A DNA stretch of 6,679 bases from Clostridia bacterium (GCA_017522515.1 JAFWZH010000346.1:1-6679); one strand, 5' to 3'. Shown: positions 1-6,679, numbered from the stretch's first letter. Notes: generated by a model not told the origin, from the letters alone. A program made the numbers and translations.

Positions 1-33
1 GGAAAATTGGGGGCAGTTGGTTATGAGCTCTAA
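1..33 (+). CDS. hsdM: Probable 3' end of hsdM, type I DNA methyltransferase subunit (partial)
   Basis: Frame 1 is open from the window edge and reads GKLGAVGYEL followed by TAA at 31-33. Many HsdM subunits end in a short helix finishing in a glycine-tyrosine-glutamate-hydrophobic tail (GYEI or GYEL type), and hsdM normally sits directly upstream of hsdS, which is present from 562. HsdM would be the N6-adenine methyltransferase subunit that joins HsdS to form the modification enzyme. Only ten codons are visible, so no catalytic motif can be checked. The call rests on the C-terminal signature and on gene order. The next gene starts at 23, inside this tail, which suggests translational coupling. 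An unrelated gene end remains possible. Confidence 0.5.
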   Translation, partial: GKLGAVGYEL

Positions 34-526
34 GCAAAGTAAATCTGAGCGAAAAGACGATAAAATTCAAATGTTAGAGCGAGAACTGTCAGAAACAAAA
101 AAGAAATTAAAAACACAGTCAAAGACTATTATATTAGATCAAGAACAACTTGATGATTTCCTTGAACAATTAACAGAAAGAATAGTATGGTCAACTAATC
201 GTATTGTTGACGAATCTACACCTTGTTCTATGCCGGCAGAGACTAGCAAACAATCAGACGGAATCTCTTTGTTCTTTAAACTGGCAATTGGAATACCAAT
301 AATTTTTTTCGGTTTATTAGTATTCTATCTCATATTTAAGAATGGCAATTTATATTGGGTACAAGGGAATATACATAAGATTGCTATTGTAATTATGTGG
401 ATTTTGGGATTAGATTGTGTTGGGTTGGGTATAGAAGTTTTGCGTGAAAAAGATCGCAACTATATTGTAGCTCTTTTTTCTGCACTTGTTTCTCTTGTTG
501 CTCTGATTGTAGCTTTTGTAAAATGA
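23..526 (+). CDS. Small coiled-coil protein with three membrane segments, function unknown, embedded in the hsd operon
   Basis: This is a 167-residue protein of no family I recognise. Residues 1-60 are highly charged and look like a coiled coil, with hydrophobics at I15, L18, L22, L29, I36, L43, L47, L50 and I54. A polar linker (about 63-80) follows. Three hydrophobic segments then appear: about 82-105 (rich in I and F), 117-138 and 147-166, the last ending right at the C-terminus. With no signal peptide, the coiled coil is probably cytoplasmic. I chose ATG at 23 because a G-rich stretch (GGGGG, 9-13) sits about nine bases upstream. A TTG at 17 is also in frame and would add two residues, and the frame stays open to the window edge. 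The start overlaps the presumed hsdM stop by 11 bases. hsdS starts 35 bases after this gene ends. G+C is low (about 23-27% in sampled lines), lower than hsdR. Not a standard hsd gene; possibly an accessory defence component, but its role is unknown. Confidence 0.75.
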   Translation: MSSKQSKSERKDDKIQMLERELSETKKKLKTQSKTIILDQEQLDDFLEQLTERIVWSTNRIVDESTPCSMPAETSKQSDGISLFFKLAIGIPIIFFGLLVFYLIFKNGNLYWVQGNIHKIAIVIMWILGLDCVGLGIEVLREKDRNYIVALFSALVSLVALIVAFVK

Positions 527-561
527 CAGATTATTGAAAAATCAGATAGGATGATAAAAAT

Positions 562-1767
562 ATGGAAACACGCGCTATAGAGTTAGGTTCCGTAATAAAA
601 GATATTGCTGCCGGTCCTTTTGGCTCTAATCTCAAAGTTTCTTGCTTTGTAGATGAAGGCTTTCCGATAATTGACGGTGCAAATTTAAAAGGATATAAGG
701 TAACTGACAATCTAACTAAGTTTGTTACAGAAGAAAAAGCAAGATCGTTATCAAGATCAATAGCACACCGTGGAGATGTTGTTGTTACAATTAGTGGTAC
801 ATTAGGACAAATTGCTTATATTCCTGACGATTCGCAATATGAAGAATATCTTTGTTCCCAACGCCAATTTAGAGTTACATTTGATACAACCAAGGTATAT
901 GTACCTTTTTTGGTCTTTTACTTCCACACATACGAAGGGCAAAACAAAATACTATCTTTTGCTAACCAAACAGGGGTTCCTGCCCTTTCTCAACCTTTAA
1001 AAAACTTTAAAAAAATTACTGTATCTTTACCAGAGTTAAAGGAACAAAAACGAGTTGCTGGTATTATTGAAAGTTTAAATGAGAAAATAGAAAACAATAA
1101 AAAGATAAACGATAATTTACTGCAGCAAGCTAAAACTATCTTCCGTGAATGGTTTATTGGAAATCCGGAAAAGGACATCTGGCCGTTAGTAACACTCGAC
1201 AGCCTTACTTCGCTAATTTCCCGAGGCATAACCCCCAAATATGCTGACGATTCTACACAAGTTGTGCTCAACCAGAAATGCATCCGAGATCATTACATTG
1301 ACACAGCGCTTGCACGAAAGCATAATCCAAAGGTTATTAACGAAAAATGGTTGCAGTACGGAGATTTGCTGATCAATTCAACTGGCGAAGGTACTCTCGG
1401 ACGTGCTGCGCAGGTATGGTTTGTTCCGGAAAATATGACCGTGGATTCCCATGTCACTGTTGTTCGCCCCCAAAATCAGCAGTTGATCTTCTATATTGGC
1501 CTTTGGGGATTGTCCCACGAGAGAGAATTTGAGGCACTTCATACTGGTAGCACCGGTCAGACTGAACTCCCGCGTGATCGCGTAAGGGATCTGGAATTAC
1601 GGATGCCTGATAATGATATACTTACCCGATTTAACTCTGTGATTGAGCCAATGGTTTCTGCGATTATCGTTAATCAGCAAGAAAACAGCCGTCTTGCGAA
1701 CATCCGAGACACTCTTCTTCCAAGGCTCACGTCCGGCGAGATTGATGTTTCTGACATTCAGCTCTAA
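562..1767 (+). CDS. hsdS: Type I restriction-modification specificity subunit HsdS
   Basis: This 401-residue protein has the usual length and two-repeat plan of HsdS, which recognises a bipartite DNA target and scaffolds HsdM and HsdR. The first target recognition domain spans about 1-155 and includes the GDVVVTISGTLG core at 71-82. The central conserved region follows, starting at LPELKEQKRV (156-165) and continuing through a helix rich in K, N and E to FREWF (194-198). The second recognition domain starts near WPLVTLDSL (207) and has the matching core GDLLINSTGEGTLG at 267-280. The distal conserved region ends with RDTLLPRLTSGEI (382-394), a very common HsdS ending. No frameshift is seen, so it should be functional. 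The ribosome site is weak (AGGA at 548-551, ten bases before ATG). G+C rises from about 34% before roughly 1165 to about 50% after it, which points to domain exchange by recombination. The target sequence cannot be read from the protein. Confidence 0.96.
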   Translation: METRAIELGSVIKDIAAGPFGSNLKVSCFVDEGFPIIDGANLKGYKVTDNLTKFVTEEKARSLSRSIAHRGDVVVTISGTLGQIAYIPDDSQYEEYLCSQRQFRVTFDTTKVYVPFLVFYFHTYEGQNKILSFANQTGVPALSQPLKNFKKITVSLPELKEQKRVAGIIESLNEKIENNKKINDNLLQQAKTIFREWFIGNPEKDIWPLVTLDSLTSLISRGITPKYADDSTQVVLNQKCIRDHYIDTALARKHNPKVINEKWLQYGDLLINSTGEGTLGRAAQVWFVPENMTVDSHVTVVRPQNQQLIFYIGLWGLSHEREFEALHTGSTGQTELPRDRVRDLELRMPDNDILTRFNSVIEPMVSAIIVNQQENSRLANIRDTLLPRLTSGEIDVSDIQL

Positions 1768-1800
1768 GCCGCTAAATTATCGTTTAGTTTATATTCTTTT

Positions 1801-1805
1801 AGGAG
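1801..1805 (+). promoter_or_regulatory. Ribosome binding site of the FRG-domain gene
   Basis: AGGAG lies nine bases before ATG at 1815 and fixes that start. The 47-base gap after hsdS contains only this site and a weak 5-bp inverted repeat (CTAAA/TTTAG). No terminator or good promoter is visible, so the gene is probably read through from hsdS. Confidence 0.75.
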
Positions 1806-1814
1806 TCAAAAATC

Positions 1815-3032
1815 ATGTCGAAAATCAATTCATTAAAAGCTTTTGTCGAGTACATAATGAAATTACGTGAAGAGTCTTTGTCTCAAGGATTGTCTTCACA
1901 TCAATGGTTTTTTCGAGGACAAGAAAATTCAGAATGGTCTATATATCCTAATGTTTTCAGAAATGACGGTGTAGCAAAGGAGAATCATATAATCCAAGGT
2001 GCACTGCGACAAAACCCCTTTGAATTTCAGAATAAAAACGATTTCGAGATATTGACAAAATTACAACACTATGGGTTGGGAACTCGTCTGTTGGATGTAA
2101 CACTGAATCCACTAGTTGCTCTATACTTTGCTACTGAACCCTCAGTAGAATATAAAGAAAATAAAAATGGACAGTTTTCACAAGAAGAAAAAGATGGTGT
2201 TGTGTTTTTTCAATTTTCGCCATGGCATACAACCAATGAGCTTTGTATTCGCATAGCATCTACCATTCCATTTTTAGAAATCAACTCATCTTGGACAACC
2301 GATGTTTTACTAAATAAATTAAAAACAGATCATGTCATCACTGATGACGAAGAATCATTACTTATCCAAGATAACTGTAAATTGCTCGTGGAATATTTAC
2401 AAGATTCATTCTTCGTTATTTCATCACACAGCAATGAGAGGCTGATTAGACAAAGCGGTGCGTTTATAATTCCTACATTTATCAATTTCGAAAATGGGCA
2501 TAATGTTCGTCAAAGTCAAATTGCAAAATCTCATAAATCGCTCAATGAAAAATTTTCAGCAGATACAATTATTATACCTGCCAAAAGCAAACAAGCCATT
2601 CGGGAAGAGTTGGATTTTTTTAATATCAATGAGGCTACTCTATTTCCTGAACTAGAGCATCAAATGACATATATAAAGCAACGAAGTATTCCCATTTCCG
2701 GGATAGTCCCTTCTTTTATTCAATTCGATAGCTCTGGAGACCTTGATACCCCTATGCTAGACTATAATGATAAACAGCCGAATGCAAGAGTAATCATAAC
2801 GAAATTGGCAAACGAGACTTCTCTTGCTACACAAGAATCACTTATTATAGCTATTGAAGAAATGATACAGCTTATTGACTGGAAACAAAAGCAAAGCATT
2901 AGAAGTAAAATCAAACGAATTTGTAAACGTATTTTACAAGAAGAAATGTCTGTGGTTGATAGTACTCAATTATCAGAATCAATATTAAATGCTTTGCTAT
3001 CTCCGTCGGTGGAAATGGTTATTCATGATTAA
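1815..3032 (+). CDS. FRG-domain protein embedded between hsdS and hsdR
   Basis: This 405-residue protein carries an FRG domain, a family named after its N-terminal Phe-Arg-Gly motif and of unestablished biochemical function. The motif is F33-R34-G35 within WFFRGQ, followed by a tryptophan (W41) and P45. The strongest family signature is at 83-106: LQHYGLGTRLLD, then T96, N98-P99 and LYFA. A third conserved block is N207-E-R then Q213-S-G-A-F217. The domain seems to end after LFPELE (276-281). About 115 further residues include a charged helical stretch around 338-365 that I do not recognise. No signal peptide or membrane helix is seen, so it should be cytoplasmic. FRG genes are often found in defence islands and next to restriction genes. 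Position between hsdS and hsdR matches that of PrrC, which suggests, but does not prove, an effector role. G+C is about 28-37% in sampled lines, below hsdR and distal hsdS. Confidence 0.92.
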   Translation: MSKINSLKAFVEYIMKLREESLSQGLSSHQWFFRGQENSEWSIYPNVFRNDGVAKENHIIQGALRQNPFEFQNKNDFEILTKLQHYGLGTRLLDVTLNPLVALYFATEPSVEYKENKNGQFSQEEKDGVVFFQFSPWHTTNELCIRIASTIPFLEINSSWTTDVLLNKLKTDHVITDDEESLLIQDNCKLLVEYLQDSFFVISSHSNERLIRQSGAFIIPTFINFENGHNVRQSQIAKSHKSLNEKFSADTIIIPAKSKQAIREELDFFNINEATLFPELEHQMTYIKQRSIPISGIVPSFIQFDSSGDLDTPMLDYNDKQPNARVIITKLANETSLATQESLIIAIEEMIQLIDWKQKQSIRSKIKRICKRILQEEMSVVDSTQLSESILNALLSPSVEMVIHD

Positions 3033-3131
3033 ATTGTTAAAATTAGCAACAAACATTGTTAATATGCAGTGCAGTGCCTAAACAGATGCGTAATAGATAT
3101 TTTCGGTAACAATCTACTTGATTATTGTTAA
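3033..3131 (+). repeat. Three copies of the octamer ATTGTTAA in the gap before the membrane-protein gene
   Basis: ATTGTTAA occurs at 3033-3040, 3055-3062 and 3124-3131. The last copy is half of the inverted repeat at 3104-3133. The gap also holds GCAGTGCAGTGC at 3066-3077, two short tandem units. Three copies in about 100 bases is more than expected by chance for one octamer even in AT-rich DNA. The sequence is low in complexity, though, so a binding-site role is only a suggestion. Confidence 0.35.
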
Positions 3132-3133
3132 CG
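3104..3133 (+). promoter_or_regulatory. Inverted repeat directly upstream of a ribosome binding site (candidate operator or RNA hairpin)
   Basis: The arms CGGTAACAAT (3104-3113) and ATTGTTAACG (3124-3133) are complementary at nine of ten positions (the mismatch is G3106 opposite A3131) around a ten-base loop. The repeat abuts the AAGGGAG ribosome site at 3134-3140. The unit ATTGTTAA in the right arm also occurs at 3033-3040 and 3055-3062. It lacks a U-tract, so it is not an obvious terminator. It could be a binding site for a dimeric regulator or a hairpin affecting translation of the next gene. In an AT-rich gap some chance symmetry is expected. Confidence 0.4.
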
Positions 3134-3140
3134 AAGGGAG
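3134..3140 (+). promoter_or_regulatory. Ribosome binding site deciding the start of the membrane-anchored protein
   Basis: AAGGGAG lies eight bases before ATG at 3149. A TTG at 3125 is in the same frame but would place this site inside the coding region, so ATG 3149 is the better start. Confidence 0.75.
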
Positions 3141-3148
3141 TTCATACT

Positions 3149-3673
3149 ATGTCAATAATAGAATGGTGTAACATAAACAATGGATTTATCACAGGAATTC
3201 TATCATTACTAACATTAATTGTAAGTATAATTGCAATTATCGTTTCAATTCGCACAGCAAAGCTTCCGTATAAGAAAAAGCTTAAATTATCATCGTCCCT
3301 TGATATTGCATTTTCAAAAAATCCTGCTACAGGAGAGTCTCTTTCACAAATTATGGGTATCTCTGTAAATGTTTCAAATGTTGGGTCGCGGAATGTAAAC
3401 ATTTCATATTTAGGGATTTCAGTAAAAGACAAATCTTTATATAACGGAAAAGAAAAGTTAACCAAAATAAAAGATGAGGTAACCGGTACTGGTATTATAG
3501 CACCTACGGAGGTAAAGACAGAGTTTTTCAAAAAGAATGATCTGATTTATGTATTATCTAAACTTGGGAAAAAGGCCAAAATATATTTATATGCACGTGA
3601 CACCGAAGGAAAAGAATACTATCAAAAAGCAGGTTATGCCTATAAAATGGTGGATCAGCTTTCTCGCAACTAA
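3149..3673 (+). CDS. Membrane-anchored protein with one N-terminal helix, function unknown
   Basis: This 174-residue protein is of no family I can name. One strongly hydrophobic helix (about 13-34, rich in I, L and V) is followed at once by a basic stretch (R35, K38, K42-K44, K46). By the positive-inside rule this places the remaining 140 residues in the cytoplasm. That part has alternating hydrophobic and polar residues typical of beta strands. For example, it reads GISVNVSNVGSRNVNI around 69-84, resembling an immunoglobulin-like sandwich. Other likely strands lie near 146-154 and at the C-terminal end. No cysteine pairs or catalytic motif stand out. The gene follows the FRG gene by 116 bases and ends 27 bases before hsdR, so it is probably part of the same transcript. 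A membrane sensor, anchor or partner for the FRG protein is possible; nothing in the sequence proves it. Confidence 0.78.
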   Translation: MSIIEWCNINNGFITGILSLLTLIVSIIAIIVSIRTAKLPYKKKLKLSSSLDIAFSKNPATGESLSQIMGISVNVSNVGSRNVNISYLGISVKDKSLYNGKEKLTKIKDEVTGTGIIAPTEVKTEFFKKNDLIYVLSKLGKKAKIYLYARDTEGKEYYQKAGYAYKMVDQLSRN

Positions 3674-3687
3674 AAGTATGTTTTAAC

Positions 3688-3693
3688 AGGAGG
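3688..3693 (+). promoter_or_regulatory. Ribosome binding site of hsdR
   Basis: A consensus AGGAGG lies seven bases before ATG at 3701, the strongest ribosome site in the window. It supports the hsdR start and efficient, independent initiation despite the short gap after the preceding gene. Confidence 0.85.
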
Positions 3694-3700
3694 CTGTACT

Positions 3701-6679
3701 ATGCACTTCACAGAAGAATTATTTGAACAAGCAGTCATAGAGTTGTTAGAAAAGATGGGTTACACACATATCTACGCACCAGATATGAACAGAGAAGATT
3801 TTTCAAGTCCTTTTCTGGAATCTACACTTCTTGATAGTCTTGTTCGCATCAATAAAAAACTTCCCATTGAAGCAATTAACGAGGCAATATATAAGCTCAA
3901 AAATTTCGAAAATGGAAGTCTTGTTCAGAAAAACAAGGCTTTTATGAACTATTTGCAAAATGGTGTTGAAGTAAAATATTTCTCCAAGGGTGAAGAATGT
4001 TCTTCTATAGTCTACCTAATTGATTATACAAAAAGCGATAACAACACCTTCTATGCGGTTAATCAATATACATATATCGAAAATGGCAATAATCGCCGCC
4101 CTGACATCATCTTATTTATTAACGGTTTGCCTCTTGTTCTGATGGAATTAAAAAGCCCTTCAAAAGATGAAATTGGTGCAGAAAACGCATATAATCAAAT
4201 TCGCAATTATATTCAAGATATACCTTCAATATTTATCTACAACGCAATTTGTGTAATTAGCGATTTAACAACAAATAAAGCAGGTACAATCACTTCAGGT
4301 TTTGACCGTTTTATGGAATGGAAATCAAAAGACGGCCGAGAAACCTTGTCATTGGCTGATTTCGAAACGTTTTATGAGGGTATATTCCAAAGAGAACGAC
4401 TTCTCGATATAATCAAAAACTTTATTCTTTTTTCAGGTGATGCTCAGAATCCTATCAAGATTCTTGCGGGGTATCATCAGTATTTCGCTGTCAAAAAAGC
4501 TGTTGAAAGAGCAAAAGTTGCTACTACCACAGATGGTAAAGGCGGTGTTTTTTGGCATACTCAGGGAAGCGGTAAATCGCTCTCAATGGTATTTTATGCC
4601 CATCTTTTACAAGAAGCTCTGGACAGTCCGACTATTGTTGTTATGACCGATAGAATTGACCTTGATGACCAGTTATATTCTCAATTCTCAAAATGTGCAG
4701 AATTCCTTAGGCAGACTCCTGTTCAAGCTGAAAGCAAGGCTCATTTAAAAGAATTGCTTGAAGGAAGAAAAGCAAACGGTATTATATTCACAACAATGTT
4801 TAAATTTGAAGAGAGCGAAGAGCCTCTTTCTACCCGTCGAAACATTGTTGTTATGGCTGATGAAGCTCACCGTGGACAGTATGGCATGGACGAGCGTGTT
4901 GTAATGACTGAAAACGACCAAGGTGAAGCTGAGGCAAGAATTGTTATAGGTAACGCCCGTATTATCCGTGCTGCTCTTCCGAATGCAACCTTTATCGGAT
5001 TTACTGGAACTCCGGTATCCTCAAAAGATCGAAATACTCGTGAAGTTTTTGGCGATTACATTGATATTTACGATATGACACAGGCTGTAGAAGACGGCGC
5101 AACACGTCCTGTTTATTATGAAAGCCGTGTAATACATTTGAAACTCGACCAAAACACACTGGCTTTAATTGACTCTACATACGACATCCTTGAACAGCAA
5201 GCCGATGCCGTAACCATAGAAAAGAGTAAAAAAATGTTGGGTCAAATGGAAAGTGTGCTTGGTGCAGATTCTACCATTGACTCTCTTGTGAATGACATTG
5301 TTACACATTATGAAAAAGGTAGAGCCAATCTTTTGACAGGTAAGGCGATGATTGTTGCATATTCAAGACCTATTGCAATGAAGATATATCGTCGTATTAT
5401 GGAGATTAGACCTGATTGGAAAGAAAAAGTTGGAGTTGTTATGACAAGCGGTAACAACGACCCGGAAGATTGGAAAGAAATCATAGGAACAAAACATCAC
5501 AAAGAAGAACTTGCACGAAAATTCAAGGATAACAACGATCCTATGAAGATAGCAATTGTTGTCGATATGTGGCTTACAGGATTTGATGTTCCATCTATGG
5601 CAACAATGTATATCTATAAGCCAATGCATGGTTACAATCTTATGCAGGCAATCGCACGAGTCAACCGAGTATTCAAAGATAAAGAAGGTGGCTTGGTAGT
5701 AGACTATGTAGGAATAGCTTCTGCTCTTAAAGCTGCAATGAACGAATACACGGCACGTGACCGTTCCAGATACGGTGATATGGATATTGCAAAAACAGCA
5801 TATCCTAAATTTCAAGAAAAATTGCAAGTTTGCCGTGATTTGTTCCACGGCTTTGATTATAGCGGGTTCATCAATGGCTCGCCCCTTACTATGGCGAAAC
5901 TGATTTCAGAAGGCGCAAACTTTGTACTTGATGTTAAATCTCCCGAAAGAAAAGACTTATACCTTAAAGAAGCTTTGCTACTGAAACAGTCGATGTCACT
6001 TTGTTCAAGTATGACAACAGACAAAGAACGTCGTGAACAGGCATATTTTGAAGCTGTGCGTTCAACCGTTGTCAAGCTCACTTATGGTGGCACAAATGGT
6101 AGACCGCTATCACTTAAAGAAATCAATGCACAAATCAACGAACTACTCAAAGCTAGTATTCAAAGTGAAGGTGTTATAAATCTTTTCGATAGTAAGACTG
6201 TAGGAGAGAATTTTTCACTGTTTGATCCTAATATTTTAGAAGAAATTTCTAAAATGAAAGAAAAAAATATAGTGGTTGAAATTTTGAGAAAGTTGATGGC
6301 TGAGCAAGTATCAATATACAAAAGAACCAATGTTGTTAAGTCTGAAAAATTCTCCGAGAAAATCGCAAAACTGATGAACGCATACTATAATGGGCTCATT
6401 ACCAATGAAGAAGTAATAAAAGAGCTTTTGGAAGCAGCTCAAGAAATCGCTAATCTTCACAAAGAAGGAGAGCAACTCGGATTAACAACTGAAGAATTAG
6501 CATTCTATGATGCACTCACCAAACCGCAAGCTATTAAAGACTTCTACGAAAACGATGTTCTTATTGAAATGACACGTGAATTGACCGAGTTGCTTCGTAA
6601 GAACCGTACAATCGACTGGCAAAAAAAAGAAACAGCACGTGCAGGAATGCGCAAGATGGTTAAGCGACTGCTTAAAAAA
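3701..6679 (+). CDS. hsdR: Type I restriction enzyme subunit HsdR, motor and nuclease (3' end cut by the window)
   Basis: The frame is open for 993 codons to the window edge. HsdR translocates DNA using ATP and cuts it after HsdS has found unmethylated target. The N-terminal PD-(D/E)xK nuclease has D135, E149 and K151, spaced as in EcoR124I (D151, E165, K167), and a QxxxY motif at Q166-Y170. The superfamily 2 motor shows Walker A HTQGSGKS (286-293), DEAH (387-390) followed by RGQ, and TGTP (435-438). It also shows MIVAYSRP near 550, a motif V region WLTGFDVP (624-631) and motif VI QAIARVNR (649-656). The remaining part is the helical C-terminal domain. The final residues resemble the conserved HsdR tail (RKN..IDW..KE..RA.MR.MVKRLL), so probably only about 20-40 residues are missing. 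Every key catalytic residue is present, so the subunit should be active. G+C is about 33-50% in sampled lines, higher than the embedded genes. Confidence 0.97.
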   Translation, partial: MHFTEELFEQAVIELLEKMGYTHIYAPDMNREDFSSPFLESTLLDSLVRINKKLPIEAINEAIYKLKNFENGSLVQKNKAFMNYLQNGVEVKYFSKGEECSSIVYLIDYTKSDNNTFYAVNQYTYIENGNNRRPDIILFINGLPLVLMELKSPSKDEIGAENAYNQIRNYIQDIPSIFIYNAICVISDLTTNKAGTITSGFDRFMEWKSKDGRETLSLADFETFYEGIFQRERLLDIIKNFILFSGDAQNPIKILAGYHQYFAVKKAVERAKVATTTDGKGGVFWHTQGSGKSLSMVFYAHLLQEALDSPTIVVMTDRIDLDDQLYSQFSKCAEFLRQTPVQAESKAHLKELLEGRKANGIIFTTMFKFEESEEPLSTRRNIVVMADEAHRGQYGMDERVVMTENDQGEAEARIVIGNARIIRAALPNATFIGFTGTPVSSKDRNTREVFGDYIDIYDMTQAVEDGATRPVYYESRVIHLKLDQNTLALIDSTYDILEQQADAVTIEKSKKMLGQMESVLGADSTIDSLVNDIVTHYEKGRANLLTGKAMIVAYSRPIAMKIYRRIMEIRPDWKEKVGVVMTSGNNDPEDWKEIIGTKHHKEELARKFKDNNDPMKIAIVVDMWLTGFDVPSMATMYIYKPMHGYNLMQAIARVNRVFKDKEGGLVVDYVGIASALKAAMNEYTARDRSRYGDMDIAKTAYPKFQEKLQVCRDLFHGFDYSGFINGSPLTMAKLISEGANFVLDVKSPERKDLYLKEALLLKQSMSLCSSMTTDKERREQAYFEAVRSTVVKLTYGGTNGRPLSLKEINAQINELLKASIQSEGVINLFDSKTVGENFSLFDPNILEEISKMKEKNIVVEILRKLMAEQVSIYKRTNVVKSEKFSEKIAKLMNAYYNGLITNEEVIKELLEAAQEIANLHKEGEQLGLTTEELAFYDALTKPQAIKDFYENDVLIEMTRELTELLRKNRTIDWQKKETARAGMRKMVKRLLKK

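Noticed and set aside
990..1283. Open frame of 97 codons on the minus strand, and short frames at 812-1000 and 1347-1532 on the plus strand
   Set aside because: All fall inside hsdS in other frames and have no ribosome site or recognisable protein character.
562..1767. Phase-variable hsdS by inversion
   Set aside because: No second or silent hsdS copy and no long inverted repeats were seen in the window; a partner copy outside it cannot be excluded.
1772..1787. Possible hairpin CTAAA/TTTAG after hsdS
   Set aside because: A five-base AT-rich stem without a proper U-tract is too weak to call a terminator.
1643..1870. Open frame of 75 codons bridging the end of hsdS and the start of the FRG gene
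   Set aside because: It overlaps two strongly supported genes in another frame and its product has no coherent features.
3034..3065. Possible promoter TTGTTA (3034-3039) with TAATAT (3060-3065)
   Set aside because: Each box matches the consensus at only four of six positions and the spacer is 20 bases, too long for a convincing housekeeping promoter.
3142..3531. Open frame of 129 codons on the minus strand
   Set aside because: It is antisense to the membrane-anchored protein gene, which has a good ribosome site and coherent architecture. The minus frame has neither.
5363..5848. Open frame of 161 codons on the minus strand
   Set aside because: It lies wholly inside hsdR opposite the motor motifs V and VI. 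Its protein is cysteine- and histidine-rich with no plausible domain, and it is explained as the shadow of a real gene.
5857..6081. Open frame of 74 codons on the minus strand, and a 69-codon plus frame at 4437-4646
   Set aside because: Both are inside hsdR, where the main frame carries continuous family motifs.

Overview
The window is most of a type I restriction-modification operon on the + strand, with three non-canonical genes inserted between the hsd genes. Low G+C content (about 23-37% in the sampled lines of the inserted genes, about 33-50% in hsdR), clear purine-rich ribosome binding sites (AGGAGG, AGGAG, AAGGGAG) and tight gene packing suggest a low-GC Gram-positive bacterium, probably of the Clostridia or a relative. 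That taxonomic guess comes from style alone. No rRNA, tRNA, CRISPR array, insertion sequence or integrase was seen.

Layout: (1) bases 1-33 look like the last ten codons of hsdM (ending GYEL-stop). (2) A 167-residue coiled-coil protein with three membrane segments starts inside that tail (23-526). (3) hsdS, the two-domain specificity subunit (562-1767), is a compositional mosaic: its first half is AT-rich (about 34% GC) and its second half is about 50% GC. (4) A 405-residue FRG-domain protein follows (1815-3032). (5) A 92-base gap holds a nearly perfect inverted repeat just upstream of a ribosome binding site. (6) A 174-residue protein has a single N-terminal membrane helix and a probably beta-rich cytoplasmic domain (3149-3673). 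(7) hsdR, the motor and nuclease subunit (3701 to the window edge), is intact for 993 codons and probably lacks only a few dozen C-terminal residues.

How they may work together: HsdM, HsdS and HsdR would form the usual methylation and restriction complexes. Their motifs look intact in the part visible here. The three extra genes lie in the same direction with short gaps, so they are probably co-transcribed with hsd. They are more AT-rich than hsdR or distal hsdS, which fits recruited cargo. Gene order hsdM-(cargo)-hsdS-(cargo)-hsdR resembles the E. coli prr locus, where the PrrC anticodon nuclease gene lies between hsdS and hsdR and is held inactive by the restriction complex. By analogy, the FRG protein and the two membrane proteins may be a second-line defence module linked to the restriction system. 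That is inference; the sequence shows only the physical linkage and protein architecture.
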